Below, one piece after another: positions 1-5,736 of a stretch of 17,977 nucleotides of DNA. Source of the stretch: Fimenecus stercoravium (GTDB taxonomy: Bacteria > Bacillota > Clostridia > Oscillospirales > Acutalibacteraceae). The translations under genes and the position numbers were made by a program. A model generated the notes under the pieces. That model was not told the origin of the DNA. It did no database searches and saw nothing but the letters and a program-made list of their open reading frames with translations. Location of the stretch: the NCBI GenBank assembly GCA_018711545.1, contig DVIC01000028.1, positions 1 through 17,977 of the forward strand, in the 5' to 3' direction. Positions within the stretch are counted from its first letter, which is position 1; each line of letters begins with the position of its first letter.

Positions 1-246
1 CAGCGCCAAGCGCTGCGATTGACGATTGAGGAGTTAGCAGCGCGCGCGGATCTTTCGCCAAGGCAATATCAAAATTACCTAAGTGGGAAAATGCAGCCGC
101 TATTTGGCACCGCTATGCGGTTGGCTGCGGCGGTGGACATTGATTTGAACGCGCTGCAAAAATTGCTCGTACCCGATTTAAACGGATATTATCTTAAACC
201 CAGCAAAGCGGAAAAAGAGAAACTGCGGCTTGCTTTACGGAAATAA
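1..246 (+). CDS. XRE-type helix-turn-helix protein, 5' end outside window
   Basis: The reading frame is open from the first base and stops at TAA 244-246, leaving 81 residues. The start LRLTIEELAARADLSPRQYQ matches the usual first helices of an XRE/Cro-type DNA-binding domain (L-R-x-x-x-x-L-T-x-E-E-L-A), followed by a YLSGK turn where such proteins have the recognition helix and the 'E-x-G-K' turn. A TTG at 19-21 lies inside this fold, so it is unlikely to be the true start; the gene most likely begins upstream of the window. The tail after the HTH is short and charged (KPSKAEKEKLRLALRK) with no second domain. Such proteins act as cytoplasmic repressors or phage/plasmid-type regulators, but the target cannot be told from here. 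The HTH assignment is by pattern only. Confidence 0.6.
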   Translation, partial: QRQALRLTIEELAARADLSPRQYQNYLSGKMQPLFGTAMRLAAAVDIDLNALQKLLVPDLNGYYLKPSKAEKEKLRLALRK

Positions 247-450
247 AGTATTTCCAGCTTGACGTTCCGTGAAATGCGGGAGATGGATTATATGGGCATT
301 GGTATGCCTGCATGCCGTGGACGACACTTCTGCCTTTTTTCGGTCGTCTTTGTGCTTATGTTTTGCTTTTGAACGCCCGCCTGCGTTGCATCTGCCGTAG
401 TTTTTTCCTTTTCGGCACATGCCGCACATTGGGCAGATTTGACGAAAATG

Positions 451-489
451 CAAAAACGCGGCGGGCAGGCGAATGCCGATTCCCGCCGC
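451..489 (-). terminator. Rho-independent terminator of the lipoprotein gene
   Basis: On the minus strand an 8-bp perfect GC stem (GCGGCGGG pairing with CCCGCCGC, 458-465 and 482-489), with an inner GGC/GCC helix, is followed by a GTTTTTG tract at 451-456. It begins about 17 bases past the stop codon of the minus-strand lipoprotein gene, the expected place for its terminator. Confidence 0.65.
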
Positions 490-505
490 AATATGTTGTT
501 TTGAT

Positions 506-1282
506 CTACGCCGCCTGTGCTTCAAAAGACACGGTCGCATCACCGTTTTCATCCGTACCGAAGGTGAACGTCACAAGGAGCTGCGAACCGCCGGACCCCG
601 TGCACTGCACAGAAAAGCCGCTCTCGGTCGGTTCGGGCTGCAAGCCGAAGTCCGTATAAAAATTTTGGAAATCCTCTTGCGTCCCGACCGCAAGATACGC
701 AGAGCCCGGCTGCGCGTCGCCGAACGCGATATGCTGGATCAGCCCAAGCTCTTCGGCCGTGAACAGGTGCAGCGGGCAGAGGAAATTCTCCGAGACGTCG
801 CCGACCCTGCAGCCGCTTTTCAGCTGATAAAATCGGATACTTTTGCTGCCGTCCGTTTCGCATTCTCCCTCTGTGAGTCCATTCGGGAATGCATAACCGG
901 GAATTTCCTCACCGGACCCCGCCGTTTCGCCGATCTGCTCGACTTTCAGCATACACATGCTGCCCGCCGTATCGGTCAGCAAATAGCGGTCGTCGAGGAT
1001 CTTTTGGAACGTGACGTCGGGATTTTCGGCTTTTAGCGCCGCAACGATCTCGGAAAAAGGCTCCGTAGATATAAACTCACCGTTCCTGCCGTATTGCTCG
1101 GAATACGACGGCGACCGATCGGTGCGGACATCCCATGGCACCGAAACGCTGATAAAGGCTTTTGTGTTTTCGGAATACGTCAGAAAGATCTGTGTATCAT
1201 ACGGCCGCACGCAGCCGGCAAGCAGTGTGATCGTGCAGACTGCCAAAAGAGCAGCAACCGCAAAAATTCGCTTTTTACCCAT
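506..1282 (-). CDS. Putative secreted lipoprotein of unknown function
   Basis: A 258-residue protein with a classical bacterial lipoprotein signal: MGKKR, a hydrophobic stretch, and the lipobox LLAGC with the lipidated Cys at residue 24. The mature protein should therefore be anchored to the outer face of the cytoplasmic membrane. The start is supported by a GGAGAGG ribosome site just upstream. I do not recognise the mature domain. It is rich in acidic residues and predicted beta segments, has no internal repeats, and contains a few cysteines (residues in the 110s and 150s-160s). A separate promoter upstream and a terminator downstream suggest a single-gene transcript. Membrane anchoring is confident; function is unknown. 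Confidence 0.75.
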   Translation of the reverse strand: MGKKRIFAVAALLAVCTITLLAGCVRPYDTQIFLTYSENTKAFISVSVPWDVRTDRSPSYSEQYGRNGEFISTEPFSEIVAALKAENPDVTFQKILDDRYLLTDTAGSMCMLKVEQIGETAGSGEEIPGYAFPNGLTEGECETDGSKSIRFYQLKSGCRVGDVSENFLCPLHLFTAEELGLIQHIAFGDAQPGSAYLAVGTQEDFQNFYTDFGLQPEPTESGFSVQCTGSGGSQLLVTFTFGTDENGDATVSFEAQAA

Positions 1283-1373
1283 AGTCCTCTCCTCAAAAAT
1301 GCGTCATTATATGGTTCGGATATTTTCATGACCCATTGGCATCCCCTCATCTATAGTATAGCAAACGGTAAAA

Positions 1374-1400
1374 ATTATAGAAATTCCCTGAATTTTACAA
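1374..1400 (-). promoter_or_regulatory. Candidate sigma-A promoter for the lipoprotein gene
   Basis: On the minus strand a perfect TATAAT (1374-1379) lies 15 bases from TTGTAA (1395-1400); reading the -35 one base further upstream gives a 16-base spacer. Transcription would start roughly 85 bases ahead of the ATG at 1282. The spacer is a little short, and a second -10-like TATACT at 1365-1370 lacks a -35 partner. Confidence 0.45.
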
Positions 1401-1460
1401 AATTTTATGTGCTTTTTTAGCATATCAGTCGGGTCTGTTGCCGGATTCGGCGCGTTGCGT

Positions 1461-1862
1461 TCACTCCATCGAAAAGGAATACGGCAAGAGCTCGGCTAAC
1501 GTGTGCACCTCACATTCGCCCGTATCGTCACCGAAGATGATCCTAAAATCCGGCGCGCAGAATTCCGAGAGCGCCTGCCGGCACACGCCGCACGGCGTGC
1601 AGAAATGCTTGTAAACCCCATTTTTGTCGCGACCGACCACGGCGATCGCTTCAAAATCCGTTTCGCCCTCGCTGATCGCTTTAAACAGCGCCACGCGCTC
1701 GGCGCAGACGGTCGGGGAAAAGCTCTTGTTTTCAATATTACAGCCGAGATAGATCCTGCCCCCGCGCGTTAAAAGCGCCGCGCCCACCCGGAAGCCCGAA
1801 TACGGCGCGTAGGCGTGTGCTTGCGCGTCCAGCGCACAGACGACCAATTCCTGCGGCGTCAT
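1461..1862 (-). CDS. cdd: Cytidine deaminase (tetrameric, CDA family)
   Basis: Deaminates cytidine and deoxycytidine to uridine and deoxyuridine in cytoplasmic pyrimidine salvage. From the ATG at 1860-1862 the protein has 133 residues, the normal length of the homotetrameric enzyme. The zinc and catalytic motif TVCAERVAL carries Cys53 and the proton-shuttling Glu55, and PCGVCRQ supplies Cys91 and Cys94. The substrate motif YSGFRVGAAL and GCNIEN follow family order. The frame stays open to 2093, but the upstream part looks non-coding; the chosen start has an AAGGGAG ribosome site 9 bases ahead and begins the conserved fold (MTPQELVVCALDAQAHAYAP). It is divergent from the peptidase gene at 2006. 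Confidence 0.95.
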   Translation of the reverse strand: MTPQELVVCALDAQAHAYAPYSGFRVGAALLTRGGRIYLGCNIENKSFSPTVCAERVALFKAISEGETDFEAIAVVGRDKNGVYKHFCTPCGVCRQALSEFCAPDFRIIFGDDTGECEVHTLAELLPYSFSME

Positions 1863-1901
1863 TTGTATCACTCCCTTGAATTTTAAAGTGTTTTCAAGCC
1901 C

Positions 1902-1930
1902 ATTGTATCGAAAGCAAACCGAAAAATCAA
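1902..1930 (-). promoter_or_regulatory. Sigma-A-type promoter of cdd
   Basis: On the minus strand TTGATT (1925-1930), a 17-base spacer and TACAAT (1902-1907) give a good vegetative promoter, about 33 bases before the first coding base of cdd. It sits inside the region upstream of the later, short start and within the longer open frame, which supports the short start. Confidence 0.7.
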
Positions 1931-2005
1931 CCTGTCCGCGGTCTTTTTTCCTGCACGCCGCCATATATAAAAAAGGAAACCAATGGAAATTTCGGAGGGA
2001 TACAT

Positions 2006-3283
2006 ATGGAGACCTTGCGGTACGGCAGCCGCGGCACGATGGTGCTGTATTTGCAGCTCGCCCTGCGGCGCGCGGGTTACACGACGCTCGCATTAGACGG
2101 TATTTTCGGTGCGCGCACGCTGGATGCGGTGCGCGACTTTCAGCAAAAAAACGGTCTTTCCGCCGACGGTGTGGCCGGAAGAGCTACATGGGCGCTGCTC
2201 ATCCCGTATCTCAAGGGCTACACCACGCACAAAATACGACCGGGCGACACATTTTTTTCGCTTGCGCAGCAATACAACACGAGCCTGCGGCGCATCATGC
2301 TTGCAAACCCTACTCTTGACCCGCGCGATTTGCAGGTCGGCACGGTCGTATATGTGCCGTTTGACTATTCGCTTGTGCCCACGACCATCCCCTATTCGTC
2401 GGTCTTGAATGCTTTTATCATCGAAGGGCTGACCGTGCGCTATCCGTTTTTAGAAAGCACCACGGTCGGGCGCAGCGTCATGGGAAAGCCGCTTTATGTC
2501 CTGCGCTTCGGGCGCGGCGCCAAGGAGATCTTTTACAACGCCGCGCACCATGCGAACGAGTGGCTGACGACGCCCGTGCTTTTGCAATTCGCGGAAGAGT
2601 ATGCCGAAAGCTACGCTTCAGGCGGGGAGATCGGCGGTGCAGTTGCGGCGCAGCTGTTCAATTTGTATTCGCTGTATCTGCTGCCGATGGTCGATCCCGA
2701 CGGCGTGGACTTGGTAACGGGCGTACTGCACGCGGGCGGCTATTACAATAACGCGCTGCGCATTGCGCTGAACTACCCGCAGATCCCGTTCCCCGACGGG
2801 TGGAAGGCCAACATCGCGGGCGTCGATTTGAACCTGCAATATCCCGCGAATTGGGAGGAAGCCAAGCGCATCAAATACGAACAGGGCTTCACCTCCCCCG
2901 CCCCGCGGGACTTTGTGGGCAGCGCACCGCTCGTTGCCCCCGAAAGCTACGCGGTCTACAACTTCACACGGCGGCACAACTTTTTGCTGACGCTCTCCTA
3001 CCACAGCCAGGGGCAGATCATCTATTGGAAATACCTCGACTACGAGCCGCCGCGCTCGCGGCAGATCGCGGAATATTTCGGCGAGGTGAGCGGCTATTCG
3101 GTGGAGGAAACGCCGTTTGCTTCGGGCTTAGCGGGCTACAAGGACTGGTTTATTGAGACCTACAACCGCCCGGGGTACACGATTGAGATCGGCATCGGGC
3201 AAAACCCGCTGCCCGTGTCGCAGTTCCCCGAAATTTATCGGGATAACCTCGGTATTCTGGTCGGCGGTATGACGCAGATCTAA
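2006..3283 (+). CDS. Peptidoglycan-binding/LysM/M14 zinc peptidase (gamma-D-glutamyl-diamino acid endopeptidase I type)
   Basis: A 425-residue enzyme expected to cut peptidoglycan stem peptides between gamma-D-Glu and the diamino acid. Three domains are visible. Residues 5-65 form a peptidoglycan-binding-1 fold (LRYGSRGTMVLYLQ, DGIFGARTLDAVRDFQ). Residues 74-118 form a LysM domain (THKIRPGDTFFSLAQQYNTS to VGTVVYVP). Residues 130-425 form an M14 carboxypeptidase. Its zinc ligands are His182 and Glu185 in HHANEW and His333 in LSYHSQG; the catalytic Glu394 lies in YTIEIG. The ATG follows a strong GGAGGG ribosome site. No signal peptide is present, as known for Lysinibacillus endopeptidase I and B. 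subtilis YqgT, so it probably acts in the cytoplasm, in the spore compartment, or after lysis. It is a single gene closed by a terminator. Confidence 0.9.
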   Translation: METLRYGSRGTMVLYLQLALRRAGYTTLALDGIFGARTLDAVRDFQQKNGLSADGVAGRATWALLIPYLKGYTTHKIRPGDTFFSLAQQYNTSLRRIMLANPTLDPRDLQVGTVVYVPFDYSLVPTTIPYSSVLNAFIIEGLTVRYPFLESTTVGRSVMGKPLYVLRFGRGAKEIFYNAAHHANEWLTTPVLLQFAEEYAESYASGGEIGGAVAAQLFNLYSLYLLPMVDPDGVDLVTGVLHAGGYYNNALRIALNYPQIPFPDGWKANIAGVDLNLQYPANWEEAKRIKYEQGFTSPAPRDFVGSAPLVAPESYAVYNFTRRHNFLLTLSYHSQGQIIYWKYLDYEPPRSRQIAEYFGEVSGYSVEETPFASGLAGYKDWFIETYNRPGYTIEIGIGQNPLPVSQFPEIYRDNLGILVGGMTQI

Positions 3284-3297
3284 ACGCAAATACAGAA

Positions 3298-3323
3298 AAG
3301 CCCGAGAAATTCTCGGGCTTTTT
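3298..3323 (+). terminator. Rho-independent terminator, probably bidirectional
   Basis: A 9-bp stem AAGCCCGAG/CTCGGGCTT (3298-3306, 3312-3320) with a five-base loop is followed by TTTTT at 3319-3323, 15 bases past the peptidase stop. Read on the minus strand, the same stem is followed by TTTTCTG, so it can also stop transcripts arriving from mtnA in this convergent arrangement. Confidence 0.85.
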
Positions 3324-3406
3324 GTGTTTGAAGCAGAAAATTTTTGCAAGCAGACATGGAAGTCTGCCGCTACGCGTTTGATCGGACTTTCGGTTTCGCA
3401 CAAACT

Positions 3407-3471
3407 GCCCCCTACGGGTTATGTTGCCTTTCGGCTTCGATAAAAGCCGCAACATTTTATGCGGTAGGGGC
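3407..3471. repeat. Imperfect inverted repeat with inner cruciform
   Basis: GCCCCCTAC at 3407-3415 pairs with GTAGGGGC at 3464-3471. Inside, ATGTTGC (3421-3427) pairs with GCAACAT (3449-3455), and the core GGCTT (3433-3437) pairs with AAGCC (3444-3448). The nested arms give a long, interrupted hairpin of about 65 bases. Its right outer arm is the start of the first GTAGGGGCGG unit. Confidence 0.7.
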
Positions 3472-3491
3472 GGGGCTTAAGTGCCCGCCCG
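3464..3491 (+). repeat. GTAGGGGCGG hairpin repeat, copy A
   Basis: A 28-base unit beginning GTAGGGGCGGGG and ending GTGCCCGCCCG. Its internal GGGCGGG and CCCGCCC arms can pair around a loop that contains CTTAAG. It is nearly identical to copy C in inverse orientation. Confidence 0.8.
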
Positions 3492-3581
3492 CAAGAATGT
3501 TGAATTTTGCAATCGGTCACGGGGAAAAGCGGAGTTGAGATTTCATAACAGACACAAGCTGTTTTCTTTCCGCACTCTGCT

Positions 3582-3608
3582 CGGGCGGGCGCAGAGACCC
3601 GCCCCTAC
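3582..3608 (-). repeat. GTAGGGGCGG hairpin repeat, copy B
   Basis: Read on the minus strand: GTAGGGGCGGG, a divergent loop TCTCTGCG, then CCCGCCCG. It has the same arms as copies A and C but a different loop, so the stem rather than the loop is the conserved part. Confidence 0.8.
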
Positions 3609-3665
3609 AAGTGGTGCTCTTTTCATTTCAGCGCAGCCGCGGCAATGCAAAAACCTGCCTGCACC

Positions 3666-3707
3666 GCATCTGATATCTGATTTCTAATTTCTAACTTCTG
3701 ATATCTA
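3666..3707. repeat. Tandem heptamer array, six units
   Basis: Six consecutive 7-base units follow the pattern NNNTCTR: GCATCTG, ATATCTG, ATTTCTA, ATTTCTA, ACTTCTG, ATATCTA. It ends a few bases before repeat copy C. Confidence 0.75.
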
Positions 3708-3712
3708 AATGG

Positions 3713-3740
3713 CGGGCGGGCACTTAAGATCCGCCCCTAC
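3713..3740 (-). repeat. GTAGGGGCGG hairpin repeat, copy C
   Basis: Read on the minus strand: GTAGGGGCGGATCTTAAG then TGCCCGCCCG. It differs from copy A at only two bases within the unit and lies inverted to it. It is flanked on both sides by heptamer arrays (3666-3707 and 3783-3815). Confidence 0.8.
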
Positions 3741-3782
3741 AAAGAGGAGCGTTTCAGCTTTGTGCAAGACTTCCTATACCCC

Positions 3783-3815
3783 ACATCTATCATCTACATC
3801 TATCATCTAAAATCT
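3783..3815. repeat. Tandem TCATCTA/CATCTA array
   Basis: The 13-base string ACATCTATCATCT occurs twice in tandem (3783-3795 and 3796-3808), followed by AAAATCTA. The units are 6- and 7-base variants of the same NNNTCTA pattern seen at 3666-3707, on the other side of copy C. Confidence 0.75.
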
Positions 3816-3849
3816 AATACGAACAGTCGCAAGGGCTGTCTCGACGGGT

Positions 3850-4890
3850 TTACCGATACTGCGCAAGAGCTTTCGGCTCTATAACGCCCTTTTCCGTGAT
3901 GAACGCGGTGATGAGGTCTGCACTTGTTACATCGAACGCGGGGTTGAGCGCGCACACACCGTCGGGCAGCATCTTTTTCTGATACCAAAGCGTACCGATC
4001 TCCCGATCATCGCGCAGCTCAATAGGGATGTCCGCACCGCTCGCACAGGAAAAATCGATCGTGGAAAACGGCGCGCAAACATAAAACGGTATGCCGTAAT
4101 GCTGCGCGAGCACGGCTACGCCGCTTGTACCAACCTTATTCGCCGTGTCACCGTTTGCTGCCACGCGGTCACAGCCGACCAGCACCGCCTGCACTTTACC
4201 GCTGCCGAGCACATAAGATGCGGCGCTGTCGCAGAGGACGGTGACGTCAATCCCCGCCTCGTGCAATTCGTAGGCGGTCAGCCGTGCGCCCTGCAAAAGC
4301 GGGCGTGTTTCGTCGGCATAGACGGCGATGTTGTGTCCCTGCTCCTTTGCCGTGTATATGGGTGCGAGCGCCGTACCGTATTTGACGGCGGCAAGGCGGC
4401 CCGCATTGCAGTGCGTGAGTACTGCGCGGCAGTTTTTCAAAAGCGGCACGCCGTTTTCGCCGATCTTGCGGCAGACCGCAATATCCGCCGCGTGCAGCGC
4501 CAGCGCACGCGAAGTGAGCGCAGCTTTCAGTTCCTCTACGGTTTGCGCGCCGCTTTCGAGTACCTTTTCCATTTCGCCGAGTGCCCACGGGAGGTTGACC
4601 GCCGTGGGACGGGCGGATTTCAGATATGCGGCGTTTTCGCGCACCTCGGCAGCAAATGCGGACACCTCGGTTTGGCGGCTCTCGTTTGCAAGCACGGCAA
4701 GCCCGATCGCCGCCGCCACGCCGATGGCGGGCGCACCGCGCACGCGAAGGCTTTGGATGGCTTCAAACAGTTCTTCGCGCGTTCGCAGCGCCAAAACCAC
4801 CGTTTTTTGCGGCAGCTCGGTCTGATCGAGCGCCAAAAGACGGTTGTGTTCGACATCAAAATGAACGGTCTCGCCGTGCAGGTCGTACAT
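3850..4890 (-). CDS. mtnA: S-methyl-5-thioribose-1-phosphate isomerase
   Basis: Converts methylthioribose-1-phosphate to methylthioribulose-1-phosphate in methionine salvage, in the cytoplasm. The 346 residues match the family length. Diagnostic segments are RVRGAPAIGVAAAIGL near residue 50, LTHCNAGRLA with the catalytic Cys161, and GCDRVAANGDTANKVGT with the catalytic Asp241 (equivalents of Cys160 and Asp240 in the B. subtilis enzyme). These separate it from eIF2B-type regulatory relatives. The ATG has an AAGGAG site seven bases upstream. It is the last gene of a minus-strand run, 33 bases after the nucleoside phosphorylase that would supply its substrate. No mtnK or later salvage genes (mtnB, C, D, W, X) are in the window, so the fate of the product is not visible. 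Confidence 0.93.
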   Translation of the reverse strand: MYDLHGETVHFDVEHNRLLALDQTELPQKTVVLALRTREELFEAIQSLRVRGAPAIGVAAAIGLAVLANESRQTEVSAFAAEVRENAAYLKSARPTAVNLPWALGEMEKVLESGAQTVEELKAALTSRALALHAADIAVCRKIGENGVPLLKNCRAVLTHCNAGRLAAVKYGTALAPIYTAKEQGHNIAVYADETRPLLQGARLTAYELHEAGIDVTVLCDSAASYVLGSGKVQAVLVGCDRVAANGDTANKVGTSGVAVLAQHYGIPFYVCAPFSTIDFSCASGADIPIELRDDREIGTLWYQKKMLPDGVCALNPAFDVTSADLITAFITEKGVIEPKALAQYR

Positions 4891-4923
4891 GGGATCTCCT
4901 TTTTTGTGTAAAGCTATTTAACC

Positions 4924-5736
4924 TTACAGATTTCGCAATATTTTCACGATCAGGCGCTGCATTTCCGCGCCCTTTTGCCTGCCCGCTTCGAGCACTTCTT
5001 CTTCCGTAAGCGGCTGCCGCAATATGCCCGCCGCCATATTGGAAATCAGGGAAAACGCCAAAACCCGCATCCCACAGTGGTTCGCGGCAATGACCTCCGG
5101 CACGGTGGACATGCCCACCGCGTCCGCACCGAGTATTCGAAACGCGCGGATCTCCGCCGGCGTCTCATAGCTCGGGCCCGAGCAGGCAAGGTAAACACCT
5201 TTACAAAGTTGCGTGCCGATTTCCCCGGCACAGCGTTCCGCGAGGGCGCGAAGTTCCGGCGCATAGGCAAAGCTCATGTCAGGAAAACGGCAGCCGAGCG
5301 TCTCGTCGTTCGCGCCGACCAGCGGATTTTTGCCCATGAAGTTGATATGATCTTCAATGAGCATAATATCCCCGACGGAAAAGGACGTATTGATGCCGCC
5401 CGCCGCATTGGTGGCGATCAGGGTCTTCGCGCCGAGCATGCGCATGACGCGCACGGGCAGGATGACGTCCGCCATGCTGTGCCCTTCGTAGTAGTGCAGC
5501 CGCCCCTGCATACAAACAACAGCCTTGCCGCCGAGCGTGCCGAGCAGGAAACGGCCCTTGTGCCCCGGCGCGGTGGAGACGGGGAAGCCGGGCAGTGTGC
5601 CGTAATCAACAGCGACCGCGTTTTCGATTTGTTCGCCGAGCTCCCCGAGCCCCGAGCCGAGGATGATTGCAGCTTCGGGAACAAGCGGACATCTTTCCCG
5701 AATCAGCGCGGCGTAGCCTTGGGGTGTATCACGCAT
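4924..5736 (-). CDS. punA: Trimeric purine nucleoside phosphorylase, probable methylthioinosine phosphorylase
   Basis: Phosphorolyses purine (thio)nucleosides to the free base and (methylthio)ribose-1-phosphate. The 270 residues carry the PNP/MTAP signatures: ILGSGLG (Ser28), QGRLHYYEGH (Arg79, His81) for phosphate, GPSYETPAE (Glu191), and VGMSTVPEV. SLISN (Asn233) matches the human Asn243 that favours 6-oxopurines over adenine. The residue that in human PNP is His257 and in B. subtilis lies in PLSHDEV is Glu245 here (PLTEEEV); that His normally binds the ribose 5'-OH. The start at 5734-5736 is chosen for the GGAGGTG site ahead of it and for its 8-base overlap with the mtaD stop; the frame runs further upstream inside mtaD. 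The neighbours mtaD and mtnA argue for methylthioinosine as substrate; inosine/guanosine activity is the alternative. Confidence 0.9.
   Translation of the reverse strand: MRDTPQGYAALIRERCPLVPEAAIILGSGLGELGEQIENAVAVDYGTLPGFPVSTAPGHKGRFLLGTLGGKAVVCMQGRLHYYEGHSMADVILPVRVMRMLGAKTLIATNAAGGINTSFSVGDIMLIEDHINFMGKNPLVGANDETLGCRFPDMSFAYAPELRALAERCAGEIGTQLCKGVYLACSGPSYETPAEIRAFRILGADAVGMSTVPEVIAANHCGMRVLAFSLISNMAAGILRQPLTEEEVLEAGRQKGAEMQRLIVKILRNL

Larger units (their letters stand above)
3324..3849. other. Gene-free convergent region filled with repeats
   Basis: No open frame here shows a ribosome site or recognisable protein. The stretch holds a large inverted repeat, three copies of a GTAGGGGCGG hairpin unit and two arrays of A/T-rich heptamers, listed separately. 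A small hairpin GCAGAC/GTCTGC (3350-3355, 3362-3367) also lies near its left edge. No terminator of its own is seen directly after mtnA (stop at 3850), so the GC hairpins here may serve that role. Confidence 0.7.

Noticed and set aside
312..1036. Plus-strand open frames overlapping the lipoprotein gene and its terminator
   Set aside because: No ribosome site and no recognisable domain; they cross the terminator and run antisense to a protein with a clear lipobox.
1863..2093. Extended N-terminus of cytidine deaminase
   Set aside because: The extra 77 residues cover the cdd promoter and ribosome site, overlap the divergent peptidase gene and would make the protein far longer than the family.
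3666..3815. CRISPR array
   Set aside because: Units are 6-7 bases in direct tandem with no unique spacers of constant length, and no cas genes are present.
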